Source: Hyphomicrobium_A sp036559705
Lineage (GTDB): Bacteria; Pseudomonadota; Alphaproteobacteria; Rhizobiales; Hyphomicrobiaceae
NCBI GenBank assembly: GCA_036559705.1
Contig: DATBSP010000012.1
Span: forward strand, 1 to 64,000
DNA: 64,000 nt
Direction of reading: 5' to 3'
The stretch's first letter is position 1. Each line of letters opens with the position of its first letter. Under the pieces are notes generated by a model. The model saw only the letters and a list, made by a program, of their open reading frames with translations. It ran no database searches and was not told the origin of the DNA. Both the position numbers and the translations under genes were made by a program. This document shows, in pieces, positions 15,467 to 24,330 of this stretch.

Positions 15467-15826
15467 GTGCTGAGGCGGATAGTCTGGCTGCTCATTGCGT
15501 TCCCGGCGGGACTGCTGCTGGTCACCCTTGCCGTGGTTAATCGGCATGAGGTTCAACTCGTCCTCGACCCCTTCCGCCCCGAGACGCCGGCCGTGTCGCT
15601 GGCGCTGCCATTCTATGCATACCTCTTCATCGCACTGCTGCTCGGCGTGTTGCTCGGCGGCACGGCGATGTGGCTGAGCCAGTCCCGATGGCGTCGTAAC
15701 GCGCGCCACCACGGCAGAGCTGCTGCACGCTGGCATGCCGAGGCCGATCGCTTGACGCGCGAGCGCGATGCCACGGCCGGGGTGCGCGCCAACAAGCCCA
15801 AGCAGTTGGCGGCCACCGGCGCCTAA
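15467..15826 (+). CDS. LapA-domain (DUF1049) membrane protein
   Basis: A 119-residue inner-membrane protein with two membrane helices (about residues 5-24 and 47-68) separated by the DUF1049 sequence VVNRHEVQLVLDPF, and a basic cytoplasmic tail. The E. coli relative LapA works with LapB in lipopolysaccharide assembly; the alphaproteobacterial role is unproven. GTG start, 21 bases behind ihfB, so probably one operon. Confidence 0.85.
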   Translation: MLRRIVWLLIAFPAGLLLVTLAVVNRHEVQLVLDPFRPETPAVSLALPFYAYLFIALLLGVLLGGTAMWLSQSRWRRNARHHGRAAARWHAEADRLTRERDATAGVRANKPKQLAATGA

Positions 15827-15926
15827 TACGGTGCACCGCGCGTAGAGGCGCTATGCACGACACGCGGGGCGTGTCGGCACTATATTTCGTTCCAAAGCAG
15901 GCAAGCTGGCACATCCGGCGAGAGCG

Positions 15927-16586
15927 ATGACCACCGAAGTCAAAATCTGCGGGCTGCGCACGCAAGGCGCCCTCGACGCCGCCCTTGACGCCGGTGCCGA
16001 CTACGTCGGCTTCGTGTTCTATGCGCGCAGCCCGCGCAATATCTTGCCGGACGAGGCGCGCGCGCTTGCCGGTAAAGCGCGTGGCCAAGCCAAGGTCGTG
16101 GCGCTGTTCGTCGATCCCGACGATGAGCTGCTCGCCGAAGTGATCGAGGCCGTGGCGCCCGACATCGTGCAGTTGCACGGCAGCGAGACGCCGGCACGCG
16201 TCGCCGAGATCGCGCAACGCTTCGGTCGTCCCGTGATGAAGGCGGTGACGGTTGCCGGCGCAGCGGACGTGCAGACGGCGCTGGCCTATGAGGGCAAAGC
16301 CGACCGCATTCTGTTCGACGCCAGGGCGCCCATGGACGACGCTGACGCCTTGCCCGGCGGCAACGGCGTCGCCTTCGACTGGCAGGCGCTATCGAGTCTC
16401 GAAGGGCGTATCGACTACATGCTGGCCGGCGGGCTGACGCCAGCAAACGTCGCCGAGGCGATCCGTTCCACCGGCGCGCGCGCTGTCGACGTTTCCTCGG
16501 GTGTTGAGAGCCAACCGGGCCAAAAGGATCCAGAGCTCATCCGCCGCTTTATTCAAGCGGCAAAGACCGCTAAGCAGACCTCCTAA
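15927..16586 (+). CDS. trpF: Phosphoribosylanthranilate isomerase
   Basis: Third step of tryptophan synthesis, an Amadori rearrangement. 219 residues, a TIM barrel. Begins VKICGLRT with the catalytic Cys, then ADYVGFVFYARSPRNI, VQLHGSE, and the phosphate-binding end AVDVSSGVESQPGQKDP containing the catalytic Asp. Leads the trpF-trpB-trpA cluster; its stop and the trpB start share one base (TAATG). Confidence 0.97.
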   Translation: MTTEVKICGLRTQGALDAALDAGADYVGFVFYARSPRNILPDEARALAGKARGQAKVVALFVDPDDELLAEVIEAVAPDIVQLHGSETPARVAEIAQRFGRPVMKAVTVAGAADVQTALAYEGKADRILFDARAPMDDADALPGGNGVAFDWQALSSLEGRIDYMLAGGLTPANVAEAIRSTGARAVDVSSGVESQPGQKDPELIRRFIQAAKTAKQTS

Positions 16587-17854
16587 TGACGGCTCGTGCG
16601 CAAAGGATCACGATGGCGAGCGCAAAGAACAAGGCGAAGGACGCCAAGCTCAACACTTTCCGCGGCGGCCCTGACGAGCGCGGCCACTTCGGCATTTTCG
16701 GCGGCCGCTTCGTCGCCGAGACGCTGATGCCATTGATTCTCGATCTGCAGCGCGCCTACGACGACGCCAAGGCGGATCCGAAATTCCACGCCCAGCTTGC
16801 CGATCTCAACACGCATTACGCCGGCCGCCCAAGCCCGCTCTATTTCGCCGAGCGCCTGACCGAGCACCTCGGCGGCGCCAAGATTTACTTCAAGCGAGAC
16901 GAGCTCAATCACACCGGCAGCCACAAGATCAACAACTGCCTCGGGCAAATCCTGCTCGCGATGCGCATGGGCAAGACGCGCATCATCGCCGAGACGGGCG
17001 CCGGCCAGCACGGCGTCGCTGTCGCTACCGTGTGCGCGCGCTTCGGCCTGCCGTGCGAGATCTTCATGGGCGCCACCGATGTCGAGCGCCAAAAGCCCAA
17101 CGTTTTCCGCATGCACCTGCTGGGCGCCAAGGTGCACCCCGTGACCAGTGGCGCCGGCACGCTGAAGGACGCGATGAACGAGGCGCTGCGCGATTGGGTC
17201 ACCAACGTGCATGACACCTACTACATCATCGGCACAGTTGCCGGTCCGCACCCCTATCCGGAGATGGTGCGCGATTTCCAGTCGATCATCGGCAGGGAAG
17301 TGCGCGAGCAGATGCAGGAGCAGGAGGGGCGCCTACCCGACTCGCTCGTCGCCTGCATTGGCGGCGGCTCGAACGCCATGGGCTTGTTCCATCCGTTTCT
17401 CGACGACGAGAGCGTCAAGATCTACGGCGTCGAAGCGGGTGGTCACGGTCTCGAGGTGCCGAACGGGCATGCCGCGTCCATGAATGGCGGGCGACCGGGC
17501 GTGCTGCATGGCAATCGCACATACCTTCTGCAGGATGCGGAGGGACAGATTCTCGAGGGTCATTCGATCTCGGCGGGCCTCGACTACCCGGGTGTCGGCC
17601 CCGAGCACGCCTGGCTCAAGGACAGTGGCCGCGTCACGTACGTTTCAGCGACAGACAAGGAAGCGCTAGACGCCTTCCAGATGTGCACCAAGCTCGAGGG
17701 CATCATTCCGGCACTCGAGCCGTCGCACGCGCTCGCCTACGTCAAGAAGCTGGCGCCGACGCTGCCAAAGAACCACCTGCTCGTGATGAACATGTGCGGC
17801 CGCGGCGACAAGGACATTTTCGCCGTCGCCGGCCACCTCGGCATGAGCATCTGA
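16586..17854 (+). CDS. trpB: Tryptophan synthase beta subunit
   Basis: PLP enzyme condensing indole with serine. 422 residues; the N-terminus may begin at 16586 or at the in-frame ATG at 16613 (MASAKN), which would give the more usual length. Motifs: FGGRFVAETLMP, the PLP lysine in HTGSHKINN, ETGAGQHGVA, and the phosphate loop CIGGGSNAMG. Overlaps trpF by one base and is followed by trpA; the alpha-beta tunnel complex channels indole. Confidence 0.97.
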   Translation: MTARAQRITMASAKNKAKDAKLNTFRGGPDERGHFGIFGGRFVAETLMPLILDLQRAYDDAKADPKFHAQLADLNTHYAGRPSPLYFAERLTEHLGGAKIYFKRDELNHTGSHKINNCLGQILLAMRMGKTRIIAETGAGQHGVAVATVCARFGLPCEIFMGATDVERQKPNVFRMHLLGAKVHPVTSGAGTLKDAMNEALRDWVTNVHDTYYIIGTVAGPHPYPEMVRDFQSIIGREVREQMQEQEGRLPDSLVACIGGGSNAMGLFHPFLDDESVKIYGVEAGGHGLEVPNGHAASMNGGRPGVLHGNRTYLLQDAEGQILEGHSISAGLDYPGVGPEHAWLKDSGRVTYVSATDKEALDAFQMCTKLEGIIPALEPSHALAYVKKLAPTLPKNHLLVMNMCGRGDKDIFAVAGHLGMSI

Positions 17855-17890
17855 CGCTTCACCTCCCACCGTAGGCGAAACACCCTTCGC

Positions 17891-18718
17891 ATGACCCAAG
17901 AGACGCGCATCGATCGCCGCTTCGCCATGTTGAAGCGTGATGGCCGCCCCGGCCTCGTCACCTTCATCACCGCCGGCGATCCCGATCTCGAGACTTCCCA
18001 GCAGATACTGCTCGGGCTGCCGCAGGCCGGCGCCGACATCATCGAGCTCGGCATGCCGTTCTCCGACCCGATGGCCGACGGGCCGGCGATCCAGGCGGCA
18101 TCATTGCGCGCGCTTAAGTCCGGTCAGAAGATGCGCGACACCCTGGCGATGGTCGCCGCGTTTCGCATAGACGATCAGGACACGCCCATCGTCCTCATGG
18201 GCTATTACAACCCGATCTACGTCTTTCCGAACGAAGCCTTCATCGCCGAAGCGAAGGCTGCCGGAGTCGACGGACTGATCGTCGTCGATCTGCCGCCCGA
18301 AGCCGACGACGAGCTGTGTCTGCCAGCGACGCAGGCGGGGCTCAACTTCATCCGACTCGCCACGCCGACGACCGACGCCAAGCGGCTGCCAGCGGTGCTT
18401 CAGAACACCTCGGGTTTCCTGTACTACGTGTCGATTACCGGCATCACCGGCGCCGCTGCGCCTAATGTTAATAATGTTCACAATCACGTTCGGCGGATTA
18501 AAGAGGCGACAGCCCTTCCCGTGGCCGTCGGTTTTGGCGTAAAAGGCCCAGATCAGGCCAAGGCGCTGGGCGCGGTAGCCGACGCCGTTGTGGTCGGCTC
18601 GGCCCTGGTTGGCGCGATCGAGAAGAGTCTCGGCGCCGACGGCGGCTCCACTAGCAAGACGGTCCCGGCTGTCCTAGATTTGGTCGGCTCCCTGGCGACC
18701 GCGTTGCGGGCGCCCTGA
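17891..18718 (+). CDS. trpA: Tryptophan synthase alpha subunit
   Basis: Cleaves indole-3-glycerol phosphate to indole. 275 residues, TIM barrel. Catalytic Glu52 in ELGMPFSDP and Asp63 in MADGP; phosphate contact in VGFGVKGPDQA and VVGSALV. It lies 36 bases behind trpB. Confidence 0.97.
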   Translation: MTQETRIDRRFAMLKRDGRPGLVTFITAGDPDLETSQQILLGLPQAGADIIELGMPFSDPMADGPAIQAASLRALKSGQKMRDTLAMVAAFRIDDQDTPIVLMGYYNPIYVFPNEAFIAEAKAAGVDGLIVVDLPPEADDELCLPATQAGLNFIRLATPTTDAKRLPAVLQNTSGFLYYVSITGITGAAAPNVNNVHNHVRRIKEATALPVAVGFGVKGPDQAKALGAVADAVVVGSALVGAIEKSLGADGGSTSKTVPAVLDLVGSLATALRAP

Positions 18719-18888
18719 GCCAGCCGAGGCAGCAGTTAACCGCTTTAATTGCCGCAATGCGGCAGGGCGCCGGAAAGCGCCATATTAGGAAGTCTTACGG
18801 TCCCTTATGCTAGCAGGACTGGGGACCAAAGACTGACAAGGCAAGCGTCGCCGTCGGATCCGGCCAAGTTGTCGAGAGGCCCAAGAGC

Positions 18889-19980
18889 GTGAATTGGATC
18901 AATAACGTCGTCCGGCCCAAGATCCGCAGCTTCCTGACGACGAAGCGCGAGGTCCCCGACAATCTTTGGGTGAAGTGCCCGGAGACCGGGCAGATGGTTT
19001 TTTACAAGGATCTCGAGGCCAACCAGTTCGTCGTCCCCGGCTCCAACTTTCACATGCGCATGGCGGCCGATTTGCGCCTGCAGCACCTCTTCGACGGCGG
19101 CCAGTACCAGCGCGTGCCGGTGCGGCCGGTTGCGCACGACCCGCTCAAGTTCCGTGACGGCCGCCGTTATTCCGAGCGCCTCAAGGATGCCAAGGCGAAC
19201 ACCGAGCTCGATGACGCGGTGCTCGTGGCGGAAGGCAAGCTCGACGGAAAGGACATCGTCGCCGCTGCGCAGGACTTCCGCTTCATGGCCGGCTCGCTCG
19301 GCATGGCGGCCGGCGAAGGCGTTATCGCCGGCATGATGCGCGCGGTCGAGAAGAAGACGCCTTTCATCCTTTTCGCCGCTTCGGGCGGTGCGCGCATGCA
19401 GGAAGGCATCCTGTCTCTTATGCAGATGCCGCGCACGACCATCGCCGTGCAGCGCCTACGCGACGCCAAGCTCCCCTACATCGTTGTGCTGACCGATCCG
19501 ACCACCGGTGGCGTCACTGCCTCTTACGCCATGCTGGGCGACATCCATATCGCCGAGCCCGGCGCGCTTATCTGCTTCGCCGGTCCGCGCGTCATTCAGC
19601 AAACCATCCGTGAGCAGCTTCCGGAGGGCTTCCAGCGGGCCGAATATCTTCTGGCGCACGGCATGATCGACATGGTCGTGCACCGCCACAAGATGCGCGA
19701 GACGCTGAGCCGCATTAGCCGTCTGCTCATGGGCGCGCCGGCTCTGAAGCATATCGAGCACGGCCCCAAGAAGCTCAACGGCGGTACCCACTACGCCAAC
19801 GGCAGCAAGGTCGATGCGACCCTGATCGACGTGCGCAACGGCTCGGCGCCGCCGATCGAGGCCGAGATCCTTGGCCCCGAGGAGCGCTTCGACGCGGCGC
19901 GCATCGAACAGCGCGACAAGACCCGCGACGACGACGATACGCCTCCGACGCGCTCGCATCTCAAAGACAGACAGCACTGA
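18889..19980 (+). CDS. accD: Acetyl-CoA carboxylase carboxyltransferase subunit beta
   Basis: Transfers the carboxyl group from biotin to acetyl-CoA, making malonyl-CoA with AccA, B and C. 363 residues. The N-terminal zinc ribbon is degenerate: only one Cys remains (WVKCPETGQMVFY) and the second pair is replaced by VVPGSNFH, as I recall for other Hyphomicrobiales. The crotonase-like core follows: FILFAASGGARMQEGILSLMQM and LTDPTTGGVTASYA. GTG start. The trpA-accD-folC order is common in this order of bacteria. Confidence 0.96.
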   Translation: MNWINNVVRPKIRSFLTTKREVPDNLWVKCPETGQMVFYKDLEANQFVVPGSNFHMRMAADLRLQHLFDGGQYQRVPVRPVAHDPLKFRDGRRYSERLKDAKANTELDDAVLVAEGKLDGKDIVAAAQDFRFMAGSLGMAAGEGVIAGMMRAVEKKTPFILFAASGGARMQEGILSLMQMPRTTIAVQRLRDAKLPYIVVLTDPTTGGVTASYAMLGDIHIAEPGALICFAGPRVIQQTIREQLPEGFQRAEYLLAHGMIDMVVHRHKMRETLSRISRLLMGAPALKHIEHGPKKLNGGTHYANGSKVDATLIDVRNGSAPPIEAEILGPEERFDAARIEQRDKTRDDDDTPPTRSHLKDRQH

Positions 19981-20087
19981 TGGACGCGTTGGCTTCATCG
20001 CGGTTGCCCGCGCGATCCTCGATCGTCGGGACCTGCACCCTATCTCAGCCGGCGCGGGCGATCCGAGCGTAACGGCGGGAGGGCCGC

Positions 20088-21431
20088 ATGCCGACGAGCG
20101 CCAAGCTCCTCGCCGAGATGAAACTGCTGCATCCGCTGCTGATCGATCTTTCGCTTGGCCGCGTCGAGCGGCTGCTTGGCAAGCTCGGCGATCCGCACAA
20201 CAAGCTGCCGCCGGTCGTGCACGTCGCCGGCACCAACGGCAAAGGCTCGGTCACCGCCTATCTCAAGGCAATACTCGAGGCCGCCGGCGCGCGCGTGCAC
20301 GTCTACACCTCGCCGCACCTCGTGCGCTTCCACGAGCGCATCGAGCTCGCTGGGGCGAGCGGCAAGGCGGCGCCGATCGGCGAGGAGACGCTGGTCGACG
20401 TGCTGACGCGCACGCAGACGACCAACGGCAGCGATGACGTGACCCAGTTCGAGATCACGACTGCGGCGGCGTTTCTCGCCTTCGCCGAGCAACCGGCCGA
20501 CGTCCTACTGCTCGAGGTCGGCCTCGGCGGCCGGCTCGATGCCACCAACGTCGTCGAGCGTCCCGTGCTCGATGTCATCACGCCTATCTCGCTCGACCAT
20601 GCGGAAAAGCTGGGCGCCACGCTTGCTAAAATCGCCTTCGAGAAAGCCGGCATCTTGCGCCGCGGCGTGCCGGCAGTGATTGCTCAGCAGGAGCCGGAGG
20701 CCGAGGACGTTATCCGCGCCGAGGCGCTGCGCGTAAACGCGCCGCTCATTGTTTGGGGCGAGCACTTCGACGCCTACGAGCAGCGCGGCCGGCTTGTCGT
20801 GCAGCTGGAGGAGCTGCTGCTCGATCTGCCAATGCCCTCGCTCATCGGTCGCCACCAGGTCGTCAACGCCGGCACCGCCGTCGCCGCGGCACTGCGGCTC
20901 GGCTCGGATCTCCCGAACCTTGGTCTTGGCGAGCGCGCCATCGAGCAGGGGCTAACTTCAGCGCGCTGGCCGGCACGCATGCAGCGCCTCGATACAGGTC
21001 CGCTGCCGTCGCAACTCAAGCCGGGCTCGGAGCTGTGGCTCGACGGCGGCCATAACCCGGCCGCCGGGCGCGCATTGGCACAGACGATGGCCGACCTCGA
21101 GGAACGTGCGCCAAAGCCGCTGCATCTCATTGTCGGTATGATGGGCCTTAAGGATGCCGGCGGCTTCCTCTCGGCGTTCCGCGGCCTTGCCAGCTACGTC
21201 GTCACCGTGCCCATTCCCGGTGCGCACGAAGCGCCGCACGCGCCCGAAACGCTGGCCGAGACGGCGCGTGAGGTTGGGCTCAAGGCCGAGATGGCCGCCG
21301 ACGTTGCCGCCGCCCTGAAACGCAGCGAGGTGCACGAGCCCGGGCCCAAGCGTATCCTCATCTGCGGCTCGCTTTACCTTGCCGGTCACGTGCTCGGGCT
21401 GCAGGAAGGCGTCGAGCCACAAGCCAACTAG
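20088..21431 (+). CDS. folC: Bifunctional dihydrofolate/folylpolyglutamate synthase
   Basis: ATP-dependent ligase that adds glutamate to dihydropteroate and to reduced folates. 447 residues of the Mur ligase superfamily. P-loop VAGTNGKGSVTAYL, then VYTSPHLVRFHERI, LLEVGLGGRLDATNVV, TPISLDHAEKLG and LDGGHNPAAGRAL. It follows accD and is convergent with uvrD, with only 17 bases between the stops. Confidence 0.96.
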   Translation: MPTSAKLLAEMKLLHPLLIDLSLGRVERLLGKLGDPHNKLPPVVHVAGTNGKGSVTAYLKAILEAAGARVHVYTSPHLVRFHERIELAGASGKAAPIGEETLVDVLTRTQTTNGSDDVTQFEITTAAAFLAFAEQPADVLLLEVGLGGRLDATNVVERPVLDVITPISLDHAEKLGATLAKIAFEKAGILRRGVPAVIAQQEPEAEDVIRAEALRVNAPLIVWGEHFDAYEQRGRLVVQLEELLLDLPMPSLIGRHQVVNAGTAVAAALRLGSDLPNLGLGERAIEQGLTSARWPARMQRLDTGPLPSQLKPGSELWLDGGHNPAAGRALAQTMADLEERAPKPLHLIVGMMGLKDAGGFLSAFRGLASYVVTVPIPGAHEAPHAPETLAETAREVGLKAEMAADVAAALKRSEVHEPGPKRILICGSLYLAGHVLGLQEGVEPQAN

Positions 21432-21448
21432 GCGCTGAACGGCAGCGG

Positions 21449-23959
21449 CTACGCGCGGTCGACGAAGCTGTCGACGACGCGCTTGCGGCCCGCCTCGTCG
21501 AATTCGATGGTCAGCTTGTTGCCATCGACGTCGGTCACCGTGCCGATGCCGAACTTCTGGTGCATCACACGCTCGCCGCGCTTGTATGCGGCGCTCTCGC
21601 TCGAGGAGGCAACGAGCTCGCCCTCGATGGTCAGCGGTCCGCGCGCCTTGCGCTGATCCGCCGGGTTCCACTTCTTAGCTTCCTTGGTGCGCTCCTGGGC
21701 GCGCTGCCAGCCGGGCGTATCGTAGGTGCCCTCGAAAGGTTGCGCGTCGTCGAAGCGGCTGCGACCATATCCGCCGCGCCCGAAGGTGCCGCCGAAGTTC
21801 TGATAGGCGCCGCCGAACGGCATCTTGGCTTCCGTCACCTCGACGTGCGCCTCGGGCAATTCATCGACAAAGCGCGAGGGTAGCGCCGACTGATAGAGCC
21901 CGCGGTTTCGCCGGTTCTGCGCGAACGAGACCTTGGCGATGCGCCGGGCGCGTGTCAGCCCGACATAAGCAAGGCGCCGCTCTTCCTCGAGTCCCGCCTG
22001 GCCGCTTTCATCGAGGCTGCGCTGGTGCGGAAACAGTCCTTCCTCCCAGCCGGGCAGGAATACGACCTCGAACTCCAGGCCCTTCGCGGCGTGCAGCGTC
22101 ATCACCGAGACGCGCTGGCCGTCGCCCGCCTGGTCGGCGTCCATGACGAGGCTGACATGTTCGAGGAAGCCTTCGAGCGTGTCGAACTCGTGCATGAAGC
22201 GCACGAGCTCCTTCAAGTTCTCGAGCCGCGACTGCGCCTGCGGGCTCTTGTCCGCCTGCCACATCGCCGTGTAGCCGGATTCATCCAAGATCAACTCCGC
22301 AAGCTCGGTGTGCTTCATGTGGCTGATGTGGCTGCGCCAGCGCTCGAAGCTCGCTATGAGGTCGGCGAGGGATTTGCGCGCCTTGCCCGGCAGCTCCTCG
22401 GTTTCAACGATCATCTGCGCCGCCTGATACATCGGGATCGAGCGGGCGCGGGCCAATTCGTGCACGCGCTTCACCGAGGTATCGCCGAGGCCGCGCTTGG
22501 GCACGTTGACGATGCGCTCGAACTTCAAATCGTTGGCCGGGTTGGCGGCGATCTCGAGATAGGCGATGGCGTCCTTGATTTCCTGGCGCTCGTAAAAGCG
22601 CGGGCCGCCGATGACGCGGTAAGGCAGCCCCATCGTAATGAAGCGATCTTCGAAGGCGCGCATTTGGAACGAGGCACGCACTAAGATCGCCACCTCGTTT
22701 AGCGGCTGACCCACGCGCTTTTGCATCGACTCGATGTCGTCGCCTATGGTGCGCGCTTCCTCCTCGTCATCCCACACGGCGGAGACCGTTACCTTGGCGC
22801 CGAGCTTGTCGTCGGTGAACAGCGACTTGCCGAGGCGACCTTTGTTGGCGGAGATCAAGCCTGAGGCAGCAGCCAGGATGTGACCCGTCGAACGATAGTT
22901 GCGTTCGAGGCGAATGACCTTGGCGCCGGGGAAGTCCTTCTCGAAGCGCAGGATGTTGTCGACCTCGGCGCCACGCCAGCCGTAGATCGACTGGTCGTCG
23001 TCGCCGACGCAGCAGATGTTGGGCGAGCCCTGGGCGAGCAGCCGCAGCCACAGGTACTGGGCAACGTTGGTGTCCTGGTACTCGTCGACGAGGATGTAGC
23101 GGAAGCGGCGCTGATAGTCGGCGAGCACGTCGGGGTGCTCGATGAACAGGCGCAGGTTCTCGAGCAGGAGGTCGCCGAAATCGCAGGCGTTGAGCTCTTT
23201 GAGGCGCTTCTGGTAAGCGGCGTAGAGCTGCGCGCCCTTCCCCGACGCGAAGCCGTAGGCCTCACCGGCCGGTACCTTGTCCGGCGTCAGCCCGCGGTTC
23301 TTCCAGCTATCGATGAGGGACGCGAGCTGCCGCGCCGGCCAACGGTCCTTGTCGAGGCCTTCGGCTTCGATCACCTGCTTTAAGAGGCGGATCTGATCGT
23401 CGGTATCGAGGATGGTGAAGCCGGACTTGAGGCCGACCAGTTCGGCGTGGCGGCGCAGGATCTTGACGCCGATGGAGTGGAAGGTGCCGAGCCACGGCAT
23501 ACCCTCGACGGCGCCGCCGACGAGATTGCCGATGCGCTCCTTCATCTCGCGCGCTGCCTTGTTGGTGAAGGTGACCGAGAGAACCTGTCCCGGAAAGGCG
23601 CGGCGGGTGCCTAGAATGTGGGCGATGCGCGTCGTCAGCACGCGCGTCTTGCCCGTACCGGCGCCGGCGAGAACCAAAACCGGTCCATCGAGCGCTTCGA
23701 CGGCCGCCCGCTGCTCCGGATTGAGGTCGTCGAGATAGGGCGCCCCAGGCACGGCGGCCGAGCCCTGCAGCGCGCGCGCCGAGATGGGTTGTCGCGGTGC
23801 GCTCGGCGCGGCGACGGGCAGGTCGAATGGCGGATCGTCGGCGGAGCCTCTAGGTGCCATCTCCGCCGGCGGGTGCGCCGCGGCCGGCAGATCGAACGGC
23901 GGCTCGTCCGCGTCGTCCGACGGTGCCGCGTTCGCCAAATGTTTTCCGCTTTGCGCCAT
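21449..23959 (-). CDS. uvrD: ATP-dependent DNA helicase UvrD/PcrA
   Basis: Superfamily 1A 3'-5' helicase for nucleotide excision and mismatch repair. 836 residues. An Ala/Pro-rich N-terminal extension of about 70 residues (with two PPFDLPVAA-type repeats) precedes the core: YLDDLNPEQRAAV (Q motif), AGAGTGKT (Walker A), VTFTNKAAREMKER, VDEYQDTN (Walker B), GDDDQSIYGWRGA, RLERNYRS, MTLHAAKGLEF and YVGLTRAR. The C-terminus is a Tudor-like domain (VMHQKFGIGTVTDVDG), as in PcrA/UvrD. Confidence 0.97.
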   Translation of the reverse strand: MAQSGKHLANAAPSDDADEPPFDLPAAAHPPAEMAPRGSADDPPFDLPVAAPSAPRQPISARALQGSAAVPGAPYLDDLNPEQRAAVEALDGPVLVLAGAGTGKTRVLTTRIAHILGTRRAFPGQVLSVTFTNKAAREMKERIGNLVGGAVEGMPWLGTFHSIGVKILRRHAELVGLKSGFTILDTDDQIRLLKQVIEAEGLDKDRWPARQLASLIDSWKNRGLTPDKVPAGEAYGFASGKGAQLYAAYQKRLKELNACDFGDLLLENLRLFIEHPDVLADYQRRFRYILVDEYQDTNVAQYLWLRLLAQGSPNICCVGDDDQSIYGWRGAEVDNILRFEKDFPGAKVIRLERNYRSTGHILAAASGLISANKGRLGKSLFTDDKLGAKVTVSAVWDDEEEARTIGDDIESMQKRVGQPLNEVAILVRASFQMRAFEDRFITMGLPYRVIGGPRFYERQEIKDAIAYLEIAANPANDLKFERIVNVPKRGLGDTSVKRVHELARARSIPMYQAAQMIVETEELPGKARKSLADLIASFERWRSHISHMKHTELAELILDESGYTAMWQADKSPQAQSRLENLKELVRFMHEFDTLEGFLEHVSLVMDADQAGDGQRVSVMTLHAAKGLEFEVVFLPGWEEGLFPHQRSLDESGQAGLEEERRLAYVGLTRARRIAKVSFAQNRRNRGLYQSALPSRFVDELPEAHVEVTEAKMPFGGAYQNFGGTFGRGGYGRSRFDDAQPFEGTYDTPGWQRAQERTKEAKKWNPADQRKARGPLTIEGELVASSSESAAYKRGERVMHQKFGIGTVTDVDGNKLTIEFDEAGRKRVVDSFVDRA

Positions 23960-24330
23960 CTTTCCGAACTATATCACCGGGCTCCGGGGGGCAACGGCCG
24001 CGGGGTTGCCGCCCACACCAGATATGGGTTGGCATATGGGGTGTGGCGCCCTCATATTTCTCCACACGCGGCAGTTAATGTTGCGCATGCTTGCGCCATT
24101 TTTCTGTTGTCGCGCCGTGAAATGGTCTCCGGATCGTGATCCAGACATGGGAAAGCGAATAAGCTAGAGTGCGCGCCAACCGATCTGAGGACGGACAACG
24201 GCTTTTCCGGCCCGCTCGCGTCATCGGTTCGACAATCGCGAGGGGCATGCCGGCGGGGGCGCAGCCGCGTCACCGGCTCCGCAAACTCTGCTGAGATGGC
24301 CGAATGCTGATCGGGTTCCTGGAAGGTTAG
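23960..24330. other. Divergent intergenic region uvrD / AsmA-family gene
   Basis: About 370 bases that should hold both promoters. No small gene, RNA or clear repeat was seen. Confidence 0.5.

Noticed and set aside
15827..15926. Tryptophan attenuator before trpF
   Set aside because: No Trp-rich leader peptide or alternative stem pair is present.
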